A DNA stretch of 64,000 nt from Mycobacterium triplex (GCF_000689255.1 NZ_HG964446.1:759330-823329), one strand, 5' to 3'; positions 44,380-52,635 are shown, counted from the stretch's first letter. Numbers and translations are program-made. The notes: generated by a model from the letters alone, not told the origin.

Positions 44380-45545
44380 TGGACTTCTCGTACGTCGACC
44401 TCTCGGCCGAGGACCAGGAATTCTTCGACCAAACCCGGTCGTTCATCGCCGAGCACGTCACCGACGAAGTGCTGCGGCGTGATCGCGAGACAGGTGAAAA
44501 CTTCAGTGAGCCGGTGCATTTGGCGCTGGCCAAAGAGGGCTATCTGGCGTCGGATTTCAAACAGGAGTCCGAAGGCGGATTCGATCCGGTGCGCCGTCGG
44601 ATCTTTCACCTCGAGATCGGCCGTGCCCACACGCCGTGGTTCCACTGGGGCACCACGGCGGTCGTCGCACGGTTGGTCCAACAATTCGGGGCGCCCGAAC
44701 TCGTCGACGCGGTGTTGCCGGGCGTGCTGGCCGGTGAGATCCGGTTGTGCCTGGGCTACACCGAGCCCGAGGGTGGCTCCGACGTGGCGACCTGCAAGAC
44801 CCGGGCCGTGCGGGACGGCGACGGGTGGGTCATCAACGGCTCCAAGATGTTCACCTCGAATGCGCAGAACGCCAGGTACGTCTTCCTGCTCACCAACACC
44901 GATCCGCAGGCGCCGAAACACAAGAGCCTGACCATGTTTCTGGTGCCGCTGGATTCGGAGGGCATCGAGATCCAGGGCATCCGCACGCTGGACGGCGACC
45001 GCACCAACATCGTTTATTACAGCGACGTGCGAGTCGACGACCGCTACCGGATCGGCGAGGTCAACGGCGGCTGGACGGTGATGCGGTTCGCCCTCGACGC
45101 CGAGCACGGCATTACCGACGCGCAAGACCATGGCCTGCAGAATGTTTCGATGATGTCGGAGCACGGCCACCTGATGGCCGAGGCGGCCGACGGAGTCGCG
45201 GCGGTCCTGGCCACACCGGACGAGAACGGGCGGCGCCCGGTCGACGACGAGTCGATCAAATACCGGCTCGGACGCTGCATGGCCCGCATCGAGGCGGCGT
45301 TGTCGACTCCCGGGATATACGGGCGTGTGGCGCTCATCCAGACCATGCGTGACGTCTCACCGGAATTGATGGATATGCTCGGCACGGCATCGGCATTGCC
45401 CACCGACACAACGGGTTCCGCGGACGACGGCGCCGTCGAGTTCATCTTCCGGCATGGCGTGCCCGCCGGGATCTACGGCGGCACCATGGAGGTCTTCCGC
45501 AACATGATCGCCCAGCACGAGCTGAAACTGGGACGACACTCTTGA
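44379..45545 (+). CDS. Acyl-CoA dehydrogenase (island)
   Basis: A 388-residue FadE-type flavoprotein. 'CLGYTEPEGGSDVATCKTRAVRDGDGWVINGSKMFTSNAQNARYVF' (about 127-172) is the FAD/substrate motif, and the C-terminal 'IYGGTMEVFRNMIAQHELKLGR' is the FAD-tail signature. The expected catalytic glutamate cannot be placed with certainty by eye. It would form a double bond in a CoA ester. It ends the operon; the convergent DUF427 gene ends 32 bases away. Confidence 0.9.
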   Translation: MDFSYVDLSAEDQEFFDQTRSFIAEHVTDEVLRRDRETGENFSEPVHLALAKEGYLASDFKQESEGGFDPVRRRIFHLEIGRAHTPWFHWGTTAVVARLVQQFGAPELVDAVLPGVLAGEIRLCLGYTEPEGGSDVATCKTRAVRDGDGWVINGSKMFTSNAQNARYVFLLTNTDPQAPKHKSLTMFLVPLDSEGIEIQGIRTLDGDRTNIVYYSDVRVDDRYRIGEVNGGWTVMRFALDAEHGITDAQDHGLQNVSMMSEHGHLMAEAADGVAAVLATPDENGRRPVDDESIKYRLGRCMARIEAALSTPGIYGRVALIQTMRDVSPELMDMLGTASALPTDTTGSADDGAVEFIFRHGVPAGIYGGTMEVFRNMIAQHELKLGRHS

Positions 45546-45549
45546 TCTT

Positions 45550-45616
45550 CGCCGCGTGACTGCAACTACCGACGACGCTACTCGGAAAATGTGTTGCCAG
45601 GTACAGTTTCGCGGTG
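45550..45616. terminator. Imperfect hairpin between acyl-CoA dehydrogenase and DUF427 genes
   Basis: CGCCGCGTGACTG (45550-45562) pairs with CAGTTTCGCGGTG (45604-45616) at 10 of 13 positions. The right arm lies inside the last codons of the minus-strand DUF427 gene and repeats 13 bases of the hairpin arm at 39619-39631. Confidence 0.45.
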
Positions 45617-46282
45617 TTCAAAGTGCGGCAGTTCGGCCAGCACCTCGGCGCGCGCGTCGTCGAAACTCAGAAAACCCTTGATGGGTAAGCTTTCCGGGGG
45701 CGGATCCGGATAGCTCCACGCGATGTCCTTAATGTCACCCGCGGACCAGTACGTCGCGTAACCCTTGTAGTTGCAGTAGCTCGTCGTCTCCGAGCGGCGG
45801 AGCAGATCGGTGCGCACGTGCGCGGGATCGACGTAAAGCCTTGGCGCGAGCGCGGTCTCGAAGACGATCACGGTCTCATCGGTATCCACCAGCGTGCGGC
45901 CGGCGACGCTGACCCGCAGGTGTCGCCCGGTGGGGCGGCAGTCGACGCGGTGATACGGATTCGGTGGGTAGTGAACGAGTTCGCGGCCTTCCTCCAGCCA
46001 GGTGTCGACGGCATCCCACGGCACGTGAACGAAACCCGGTGCCTCCGGCTCAGGTTCGGCCGGCAGATCCCCGACCTGATCGGCACGGAACAGGTAGCTA
46101 AGCGGTTGGCCTTGCCGGTGCACCATCAGCACCTGCTCGGTGTCGATCACCGGGCGCCCGTCCTTGAACGCCTGGACGCGGCGCGGATGCGGCTCGATGT
46201 AGACGACGCCGCCGGGCAGCGGGGGACAGAACCGGCCCGCCGGGTCGCTGCTGAGCGGACCACGTCCGGCCACCAGGGTCAT
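45578..46282 (-). CDS. Two-domain DUF427 protein
   Basis: A 234-residue protein with two tandem DUF427 domains. The second (about 120-215) contains 'RVSVAGRTLVDTDETVIVFETALAPRLYVDP' and 'TTSYCNYKGYATYWSAG', which parallels the single-domain protein at 11.0 kb. The first is more diverged ('VEAF'-type 'RVQAFKDGRPVIDTEQVLMVHRQGQPLSYLF'). ATG 46282 is used; a start ten codons earlier overlaps the HxlR gene. It probably forms an operon with that upstream HxlR gene. Function unknown. Confidence 0.82.
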   Translation of the reverse strand: MTLVAGRGPLSSDPAGRFCPPLPGGVVYIEPHPRRVQAFKDGRPVIDTEQVLMVHRQGQPLSYLFRADQVGDLPAEPEPEAPGFVHVPWDAVDTWLEEGRELVHYPPNPYHRVDCRPTGRHLRVSVAGRTLVDTDETVIVFETALAPRLYVDPAHVRTDLLRRSETTSYCNYKGYATYWSAGDIKDIAWSYPDPPPESLPIKGFLSFDDARAEVLAELPHFEHRETVPGNTFSE

Positions 46283-46292
46283 GATGCCCAGG

Positions 46293-46778
46293 CTAGCGCC
46301 GGCGCCCGGCACTGTGACCGCGTATCTCGATGTCCGTCGAGCGCTTCTTCGGGGCGCCGGTTTCGGCCGTCACACGGACGGCGAGGGTTTCGCCGGTGTC
46401 GGCGTCGATGAACGCCAGCGGGGCCGGCCCGTCTTGCAGGTAGCTGTCGCCCCACTGCACCAGCGACATGAACACCGGCAACAGATCCTCCCCGGCCTCG
46501 GTCAGCCGGTATTCGTCGCGGGCGCGACTGCCCGGCTCCTGGTATGGGACGCGGGTGACGATCTGCGCGGCCTCCAGCTGCTTGAGCGCCCGCGACGCCG
46601 CCGGAGCCGACGCCCCGGTCCGCTGCACGAAGTCCTCGAAACGCGTCGTGCCGAAGAACAACTCGCGAAGCACCTGGAACGTGGTTTTGGTGCTGAGCAA
46701 GTCGAGCACCTTGGACATCGAGCAGCGATCGTTGACCGACCACTGCTGCCGATCCTGCAGCCGCTTTTCGAACTCCAC
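46293..46778 (-). CDS. HxlR-family transcriptional regulator
   Basis: A 161-residue MarR-like winged-helix regulator of the HxlR type. 'CSMSKVLDLLSTKTTFQVLRELFFGTTRFEDFVQRTG' (about 19-55) and 'SRALKQLEAAQIVTRVPYQEPGSRARDEYRLTEAGEDLLPV' (about 62-102) are the recognition helix and wing. HxlR proteins often sense aldehydes or quinones through a cysteine, here C19. It is divergent from the NmrA-like gene, and two identical-arm palindromes fill the gap. Confidence 0.9.
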   Translation of the reverse strand: MEFEKRLQDRQQWSVNDRCSMSKVLDLLSTKTTFQVLRELFFGTTRFEDFVQRTGASAPAASRALKQLEAAQIVTRVPYQEPGSRARDEYRLTEAGEDLLPVFMSLVQWGDSYLQDGPAPLAFIDADTGETLAVRVTAETGAPKKRSTDIEIRGHSAGRRR

Positions 46779-46790
46779 CTGGCTCTCCTA

Positions 46791-46853
46791 TGAATAACGC
46801 TTGCGTTAGTCAGCATACCGTGCTTTGATCTGAATAACGATATCGTTAGTCAG
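46791..46853. promoter_or_regulatory. Tandem HxlR operators
   Basis: Two 23-bp repeats, TGAATAACG-N4-CGTTAGTCAG, at 46791-46813 and 46831-46853. Each is a palindrome around TAACG-N4-CGTTA; copy 2 has a perfect 14-bp TAACGATATCGTTA. Their centres are 40 bp apart, close to four helical turns. They lie between HxlR (start 46778) and the NmrA-like gene (start 46869). Confidence 0.82.
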
Positions 46854-46868
46854 AAATTAGGAGTCGAG

Positions 46869-47789
46869 ATGCCGAACGGAAAGCTGTTCCTGATCACCGC
46901 GCCGACCGGCAACACCGGGGCGCCCACCGTCGAGATTCTGCGCGAAGCCGGCCATCGGGTCCGCGCCTTCGTGCACCGCATCGACCATGGCTCCGACGCG
47001 CTGGCCGCCCTGGGTGCCGAGATCGTGCAGGGCGATCTGCTGGATTTCCGCTCGGTCAGCTCGGCCATGACCGGTGTCGACGCCGCCTACTTCTGCTGTC
47101 CGATCGCGCCGGGTACCCTGTTGCCCGCCACCGCGATCTTTGCCCAGGCCGCCAGTGAGGCCGGCGTCGACGCGGTGGTCAACATGTCGCAGATCTCCGC
47201 TCGCCGGGAGGCGAAAAGCAATGCGGCCCAGCATCATTGGATCGCCGAGCGGCTGCTGGACCGCGCGGCGTTCAAAACCACCCACTTGCGTCCCACCTTC
47301 TTCGCCGAGTGGTTGAAATGGCAATGGCAGCGCAATGACGACGAGGGCGTGCTACGGCTGCCCTTCGGCGAGGGCCGCCACGCACCCATCTCCGGCTCCG
47401 ACCAAGCCGCGGTGATTGCCGCGGTCCTGCAGAACCCCGCGCCCCACGACCGCCAGGTCTACCCGCTGGTCGGTGCCCGCGAGCTCGACCACTACCGGAT
47501 TGCCGACGAAATCGCCGACACGCTCGGATTCGCGGTCCGCTACGAGCCGGTCTCGATCCCTGCCTTCGCGGCCGGATTGACCGTGGCGGGCTTCCCGGAA
47601 TTCTTCGTGCAGCACATCAGCAGCGTCGCCCGGGACTACCAGGACGGCATCTTTGCCGGCGAGAACAACCTGGTCGAGGTGATCGGCGGGCACCGGCCGA
47701 TGACCGTGGCCGACTACGTCAACGCCAACCGGTCCGAGTTCGACCACGACGGCCGTTTCGTGCGCCGGGAGCACCGCAAGGCGAGTTGA
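46869..47789 (+). CDS. NmrA-like NAD(P)-binding oxidoreductase
   Basis: A 306-residue atypical SDR of the NmrA/quinone-reductase-like family. The cofactor loop is 'ITAPTGNTGAPTVEILREAG' (about 9-28); 'GDLLDFRSVSSAMTGVDAAYFCCP' and 'VNMSQISARREAKSNAAQHHWIAERLL' follow. It has a C-terminal half like azoreductase/NmrA proteins. It is divergent from HxlR and preceded by a TAGGAG ribosome site, so it is the likely HxlR-controlled detoxifying gene for quinones or electrophiles. Confidence 0.87.
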   Translation: MPNGKLFLITAPTGNTGAPTVEILREAGHRVRAFVHRIDHGSDALAALGAEIVQGDLLDFRSVSSAMTGVDAAYFCCPIAPGTLLPATAIFAQAASEAGVDAVVNMSQISARREAKSNAAQHHWIAERLLDRAAFKTTHLRPTFFAEWLKWQWQRNDDEGVLRLPFGEGRHAPISGSDQAAVIAAVLQNPAPHDRQVYPLVGARELDHYRIADEIADTLGFAVRYEPVSIPAFAAGLTVAGFPEFFVQHISSVARDYQDGIFAGENNLVEVIGGHRPMTVADYVNANRSEFDHDGRFVRREHRKAS

Positions 47790-47848
47790 CCGCGCGCCGG
47801 CAGGGGCATGTGCGCGGCCCGGTCGAGCCACGGAGTAGGAACGTAGCC

Positions 47849-49018
47849 ATGGCAGGACCGGTGGAGGGCCTCAAAGTCGTCGAGCTCGGAGTGTGGGTGG
47901 CCGGTCCGGCCGCCAGCGCCATCCTGGCGGACTGGGGTGCCGACGTCATCAAGATCGAACCGCCGGCCGGCGACCCGGGCCGCATGTTCGGCCGGATGCT
48001 GGGCTGCGACCTCGGGGTCAACCCGCCATTCGAACTGGACAACCGCTCCAAGCGCAGCATCGTCTTGGACCTCACAGGCGACGAGGGCCGCGAGACCGCC
48101 TTCGAATTGCTGGCCGGCGCAGACGTTTTCGTGACCAACGTCCGCCCCGGCGCGCTGCGGCGCCTCGGCCTGGACTTCGAGTCGGTGTCCGCCCGCTACC
48201 CGCGGCTGGTCTACGGCCTGATCACCGGCTACGGGCAGGCCGGCCCCGACGCCGATCGGGCCGCCTACGACGTGGCCGCGTTCTGGTCGCGCGCCGGGGT
48301 GGCCCACCTGCTGACCCGGCCCGGCCAGACGCCGCCGTTCCAGCGTGGCGGTATGGGCGACCACTCGGCCGGCATGACCCTGGCCGCAGCCATCTGCGCG
48401 GCGCTGCTGGCCCGCGAGCGCACCGGGGCCGGTCAGCTGGTAACCACCTCGCTGTACCGCCAGGGCGCCTACACCGTCAGCTTCGACCTCAACACCTATC
48501 TGCTGACCGGCCAGCCGATCGCGATCGGCCAACGCGAAACGATGGGCAACCCCTGCATGAACAACTACGCCGCCGGCGACGGGCGGCGCTTCTGGATCGT
48601 CGGCCTGGAAGGCGACCGGCACTGGCCGCCGCTGTGCCGGGTCGTCGGCCACCCCGAATGGCTCGACGACCCGCGTTACCGCGATGCCGCCGCCCGCTTC
48701 GTCAACGGCCCGGAGCTGATCGCCGAGTTGGACGAGATCTTCGCGACCCGTTCACTGGACGAATGGGCGCAGGCGTTTGCGGCCGAACCGGACTTCTTCT
48801 GGTCGCCGATCAACTCCCTCGAAGACGTCGTGGCCGACCAGCAGTTCCATGCCGCGGGCGGGATCGTCGACGTTCCCGACGGAGAGTCCAGTATCGCGAT
48901 GGTGGCCACCCCGGCGGATTTCCACGGCACGCCGTGGGCGCCGCGCTCCGCCGCCCCGCAACTGGGTCAGCACACCGACGAGATTCTGGCCGAGCTGGAG
49001 GCCCGCCGCCGCTCCTGA
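47849..49018 (+). CDS. CaiB/BaiF CoA-transferase
   Basis: A 389-residue family III CoA-transferase. 'GVWVAGPAASAILADWGADVIKIEPPAGDPGR' (about 14-45) and 'GLDFESVSARYPRLVYGLITGYGQAGPDADRAAYD' carry the family landmarks, with the catalytic Asp in the 'AAYD' segment. It moves CoA between acids. ATG 47849 is chosen with TAGGA upstream. It lies 59 bases downstream of the NmrA-like gene, so it may belong to the HxlR-regulated unit or have its own promoter. Confidence 0.9.
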   Translation: MAGPVEGLKVVELGVWVAGPAASAILADWGADVIKIEPPAGDPGRMFGRMLGCDLGVNPPFELDNRSKRSIVLDLTGDEGRETAFELLAGADVFVTNVRPGALRRLGLDFESVSARYPRLVYGLITGYGQAGPDADRAAYDVAAFWSRAGVAHLLTRPGQTPPFQRGGMGDHSAGMTLAAAICAALLARERTGAGQLVTTSLYRQGAYTVSFDLNTYLLTGQPIAIGQRETMGNPCMNNYAAGDGRRFWIVGLEGDRHWPPLCRVVGHPEWLDDPRYRDAAARFVNGPELIAELDEIFATRSLDEWAQAFAAEPDFFWSPINSLEDVVADQQFHAAGGIVDVPDGESSIAMVATPADFHGTPWAPRSAAPQLGQHTDEILAELEARRRS

Positions 49019-49033
49019 CCGCTCACGGGAAGC

Positions 49034-49061
49034 TTTACAAATTTCGGCGGAAGTGTCACGC
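49034..49061. promoter_or_regulatory. Island 28-bp element, copy 3
   Basis: TTTACAAA (49034-49041), nine bases, AAGTGTCACGC (49051-49061). It lies 122 bases upstream of the gene at 49184 and so ahead of the large P450 operon. Together with copies 1 and 2 it defines an element repeated with exact spacing only within the island. Confidence 0.72.
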
Positions 49062-49183
49062 TGTGGCATGAGCCGCGTCACCCGCTGTGTGAGGCGGCGT
49101 CAGCCCTTGGGAAGCCCATGACAAGCGCTGCAGCTGCCTTGGAGCCAACGCACTCCGCGGTGTGGCGGTGAGGAACGGATTTG
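49062..49183. other. Leader region with two chained short ORFs
   Basis: After element copy 3, ATG 49068 opens a 17-residue ORF (MSRVTRCVRRRQPLGSP) that ends at TGA 49119-49121. The ATG at 49118 overlaps it and opens a second 17-residue ORF ending at 49171. The main gene follows at 49184. The ORFs may be leader peptides or chance frames. Confidence 0.35.
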
Positions 49184-49738
49184 ATGGTCACTCCGACGTT
49201 CGACATCAGCCAGAGCGGGCGGCTTGGTCCAGGACGGCCCACCCGCGGCAACGGCGAGTGTCTGCGGTATCGACTAGACGTGGTGGCGGGCAGCGCCGTC
49301 GACGTCGTGCACTCGGCCGGCGGCTGGCTCTACGACCGGGTGATGGCCGGGTGGGAGGTCACCGTCCTGCTGCCGGGCAGCTGCGACACCCGCCCGCTGC
49401 GCATCCTCGGCGTGGCGGTGATGGACACCGAATCCGACTTCGTGCCCACCGCGATGGGCTCCACGAGTCACACACTGGCCGTCAGTGCCGAGGCGTTCAG
49501 CGCGGATCCCCGAGTACGTGACAAGGTGCTCAAGTCGTTGGAGGACCGCCTGACCGAAGTCGCGCTGTGGGGTGACGGCTGGCCGCTGGGCGTGAACCGC
49601 GGCATGACCCGAGCCCAGCACGTGCTTTCGACCGCCGCGCGCAAGTTCAAGGGCTACGCCCTTGCGGCAGCGGGGATCCCGTCCGCCTTGGTCGAGCCAA
49701 CCGAGACGCTGCTGTGTGAGACAACCCGGCTCGACTGA
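49184..49738 (+). CDS. Hypothetical protein, first gene of the P450 operon
   Basis: A 184-residue protein I do not recognise. It has a sequence-rich core 'DVVAGSAVDVVHSAGGWLYDRVMAGWEVTVLLPG' (about 33-66), a conserved-looking 'SLEDRLTEVALWGDGWP' and the C-terminal 'SALVEPTETLLCETTRLD'. No membrane helix or signal peptide is seen. ATG 49184 lies one codon after an in-frame TTG. Its stop shares one base with the next start (TGATG), so it is coupled to the NIPSNAP-like gene. Confidence 0.7.
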   Translation: MVTPTFDISQSGRLGPGRPTRGNGECLRYRLDVVAGSAVDVVHSAGGWLYDRVMAGWEVTVLLPGSCDTRPLRILGVAVMDTESDFVPTAMGSTSHTLAVSAEAFSADPRVRDKVLKSLEDRLTEVALWGDGWPLGVNRGMTRAQHVLSTAARKFKGYALAAAGIPSALVEPTETLLCETTRLD

Positions 49739-50442
49739 TGAAAAAGTATTACGGTCACACCCTGCTCTACCTGCACGAGACGATCTCGCTGGGATCCGGG
49801 TTGAGCGACCGTTTCACCGAGGTTTTCACCGACACCTACCAGCCGATGATGGACGCGCTGGGCGCCCGGCTGTTCGCGATGTGGGAAACCACGCCGTACA
49901 ACGGCCACTGGCCGCAGGTGACGGTCATCTGGGAGATCGACGGGTTTTCCGACTACGCGCGGATCGGCGCGGCCCAGGCCCGCGGCGGCAGTCACGAAGC
50001 CGCGGCGGGCAAGTGGTCGGCGTTTCTGGCCGAGATCGGCGCCTCGGGGGAGGGGCGGATCATGTACCCCGGCCCGAGCAACAAAACCCTGGCCCAACTG
50101 CGCGAAGCGAATTTCACTGCACCACTGGTGATTCAGGAGATCATGCAGACCAAGCCGGGACGCCAGGACGACTACATCCGCGAGCTGGAACGGCTGTACG
50201 TGCCGTGGTCGGAGCGCACCGGGAAACGCTGGCTGGGCTCGTTCACCACCACGTTCCGCTTCAACGAGGTCATCCACTACTGGGCGCTGGACGGCGGCTG
50301 GGACTGCTTCGCCAACCACTACCCCTCGTGGAAGGACAGCCCGCCCGCCGAGATCGTCACCTGGATGAGCGTGGCGCCGGCCTTGCGCGACGGCTGGGAA
50401 GACTCGATTCTGCAGGCCCTACCGCCCTCTCCGCTGCAGTGA
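49738..50442 (+). CDS. Hypothetical NIPSNAP-like protein
   Basis: A 234-residue protein. The repeated pattern of short beta strands and Trp/Tyr-rich segments ('HTLLYLHETISLGSGLSDRFTEVFTDTYQPMM', 'RQDDYIRELERLYVPWSERTGKRWLGSFTTTFRFNEVIHYWALDG') suggests two ferredoxin-like (dimeric alpha-beta barrel) domains as in NIPSNAP proteins. This is a structural impression, not a match. It sits between the preceding hypothetical and the P450, overlapping both. A role as a P450 accessory is conceivable. Confidence 0.65.
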   Translation: MKKYYGHTLLYLHETISLGSGLSDRFTEVFTDTYQPMMDALGARLFAMWETTPYNGHWPQVTVIWEIDGFSDYARIGAAQARGGSHEAAAGKWSAFLAEIGASGEGRIMYPGPSNKTLAQLREANFTAPLVIQEIMQTKPGRQDDYIRELERLYVPWSERTGKRWLGSFTTTFRFNEVIHYWALDGGWDCFANHYPSWKDSPPAEIVTWMSVAPALRDGWEDSILQALPPSPLQ

Positions 50443-51665
50443 CCGCCCCGATCTCCGACTTCGCGTACGACCCCTTCGACGCGGACGTCATGGCAAATCC
50501 GTTGCCGTACTACCGAACTCTGCGCGACCACTATCCGGTCTACTACATGCCACAGTGGGACACGTACGCGCTGTCCCGCTTCGAGGACATCTGGCAGGTT
50601 CTTGAAGTCAACGACGGAACCTTCGTCGCGTCGGAAGGAACCCTGCCCCCGGCGACGGTGCTGGCCAAGCACAACACCGGGCCGGTCGAGGATCCGCCGT
50701 TGCACCCCTTGCCGTTTCACGCCGTGTTCGACACCGACCTGTACGGCGAGATCCGTCGGGCACACTCGGCGCCGTTGCGGCCGCGGTCGGTCGCCGGCCT
50801 GGAGGCCAGGATCCGTGAGCTGGCCAACGAACGCCTCGACCTGCTGCTGCCGCAAGGATCCTTCGACCTCACCCAGGACTACGGCGGCATCGTCGCGGCC
50901 TCGATGGTGTGCGACTTGCTGGGATTGTCAACCGAACTCGCGCCGCAGGTGCTGGCCGCCGTCAACGCCGGGAGCCTCACCGAGCCTGGTGCGGGTGTAG
51001 ACACCGCGCAAGCCCGGCCCAACTATCTGGAACACCTCATCCCGGTCGTCAAGCGCCGCCGAGCCGACCAGTCCGGCGACCCGCTTCCGGTCGTCGACGG
51101 GTTGCTGGGCTACCGGCTACCCGACGGCAGCGCCCTCGACGACGTCGAAACCGCGACGCAGATGCTCTGCATCTTCATCGGCGGCACCGAAACCGTGCCC
51201 AAGATCGTCGCGCACGGGCTATGGGAGCTCGGCCAGCGGCCGGACCAAATGGCAGCTGTGCGTGCCGATCCCGCCGCCAACGTGCCGGTGGCCAGGGAAG
51301 AGATGATTCGGTATTGCGCGCCGGCGCAGTGGTTTGCCCGAACGGTGCGCAAGCCGTACACGATTCACGGCCAGACCCTCCAGCCGGGGCAACGCATCAC
51401 CACGATCCTGGCGTCGGCCAACCGCGACGAGCGGGAGTACCCCGACCCAGACGAGTTCATCTGGGACCGGCCCATCAAGCGCATGCTGGCGTTCGGTCGC
51501 GGCCAGCATTTCTGCATCGGCTACCACCTGGCCCGGCTGGAAGTCGCTGTGCTGGTGCAGGAATGGCTGCGCAGGGTGACGGACTTCGAGATCAACGGCC
51601 AGGACGCCACCCGGCATCCGTCCAGCTTCCAGTGGGGATGGAACTCGATCCCGGTGGAGGTCTGA
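50439..51665 (+). CDS. Cytochrome P450 of the catabolic island
   Basis: A 408-residue soluble P450. The I-helix has 'FIGGTETVPKIVAHG' (246-260), the K-helix ExxR is 'EEMIR' (287-291), and the heme loop is 'FGRGQHFCIGYHLARLE' (352-368) with C359. The GGTET replaces the more usual AGxET. GTG 50439 overlaps the upstream stop by four bases. Substrate unknown; it likely performs the first hydroxylation of the pathway. No dedicated ferredoxin gene is seen nearby. Confidence 0.92.
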   Translation: MTAPISDFAYDPFDADVMANPLPYYRTLRDHYPVYYMPQWDTYALSRFEDIWQVLEVNDGTFVASEGTLPPATVLAKHNTGPVEDPPLHPLPFHAVFDTDLYGEIRRAHSAPLRPRSVAGLEARIRELANERLDLLLPQGSFDLTQDYGGIVAASMVCDLLGLSTELAPQVLAAVNAGSLTEPGAGVDTAQARPNYLEHLIPVVKRRRADQSGDPLPVVDGLLGYRLPDGSALDDVETATQMLCIFIGGTETVPKIVAHGLWELGQRPDQMAAVRADPAANVPVAREEMIRYCAPAQWFARTVRKPYTIHGQTLQPGQRITTILASANRDEREYPDPDEFIWDRPIKRMLAFGRGQHFCIGYHLARLEVAVLVQEWLRRVTDFEINGQDATRHPSSFQWGWNSIPVEV

Positions 51666-51666
51666 C

Positions 51667-52635
51667 GTGTGGTCCTACCGGATCATCGCGCCGTATGAGT
51701 TCGAGCGCACGTCGATCACCGACAAGACCGCCGACGACCTGTCCGAGGGTCAGGTGCTGCTGAGGTTCTTGGCCGCCGGGGTGTGCGGCAGCGACCTGCC
51801 GGGCTTTCGCGGCGCCAAGGGCCGGCTTCCGGGCGACGACGGAGCAAGCGCCGCCGAGAAGGACGGCTTCCCGATCCACGAAGTGGCCGGCCAGGTCATC
51901 GCCAGCCGCCACCGGCAACATCGTCCCGGCGATCGCGTGGTGGGCTGGGCCTCCGGCTTCGACGGGTTGATGGAGCGAGTGATCAGCGACGGCGACGGGC
52001 TCGCGCCGTACGACCCCGGGCTGACCGCGGCGCAGGCGGTCGGGCTGCAGCCGCTGGCCTGTGTGCTCTACGCCTGCGAGCAACTGCCGGACCTGGCCGG
52101 TCGCCACGTCGCGATCATCGGGCAGGGCTCGATCGGGCTGCTGTTCTCCTACGTCGCGAAGGCGGCCGGAGCCCGGCGCGTCACCGGGGTGGACCCCGTC
52201 GACCGGCAAAGTCTCGCAACGATATTCGGTGTCGACGAGGTGGTGCGCGCGACCAGCGACCGCTGGGTCGGCCAACTGGCCCCAGCCGACCGCGCCGATA
52301 TCGTCATCGAGGCCGTTGGTCATCAGGTGGCGACGCTGGGGCACGCGATCGAAGCCACCGCCCCCGGCGGCACCGTGTTCTACTTCGGCGTCGCAGACGA
52401 CGAGGTCTACCCGATTAGCATGCGTCTCATGCTGCGCAACAACCTGACCCTGAAATCCGGTGTGACGCTTGACCGGCGGCGGGTACTCGAGCTGGCCGGC
52501 AAATTCGCCGCCGAACATCCCGAGCTGCTCGGCTGCTATCTCACCCACACCTTCGGAGTCGACGACGTACAGGGCGCGTTCGACCTGGCGTGCCGGCCGG
52601 TGCCCGAGCGCGTGAAGATCGCGATCGCGCAGTGA
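51667..52635 (+). CDS. Medium-chain (zinc-type) alcohol dehydrogenase
   Basis: A 322-residue MDR protein. 'AAGVCGSDLPGFRG' (37-50) carries the catalytic-zinc Cys40, and 'FPIHEVAGQV' the His-Glu pair. The Rossmann loop is 'VAIIGQGSIGLLFSYVAKAAGA'. The four-Cys structural zinc lobe is absent, as in shorter family members. It would oxidise the P450 alcohol product to a ketone or aldehyde. It starts one base after the P450 stop and overlaps the aldolase gene by four bases. Confidence 0.88.
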   Translation: MWSYRIIAPYEFERTSITDKTADDLSEGQVLLRFLAAGVCGSDLPGFRGAKGRLPGDDGASAAEKDGFPIHEVAGQVIASRHRQHRPGDRVVGWASGFDGLMERVISDGDGLAPYDPGLTAAQAVGLQPLACVLYACEQLPDLAGRHVAIIGQGSIGLLFSYVAKAAGARRVTGVDPVDRQSLATIFGVDEVVRATSDRWVGQLAPADRADIVIEAVGHQVATLGHAIEATAPGGTVFYFGVADDEVYPISMRLMLRNNLTLKSGVTLDRRRVLELAGKFAAEHPELLGCYLTHTFGVDDVQGAFDLACRPVPERVKIAIAQ

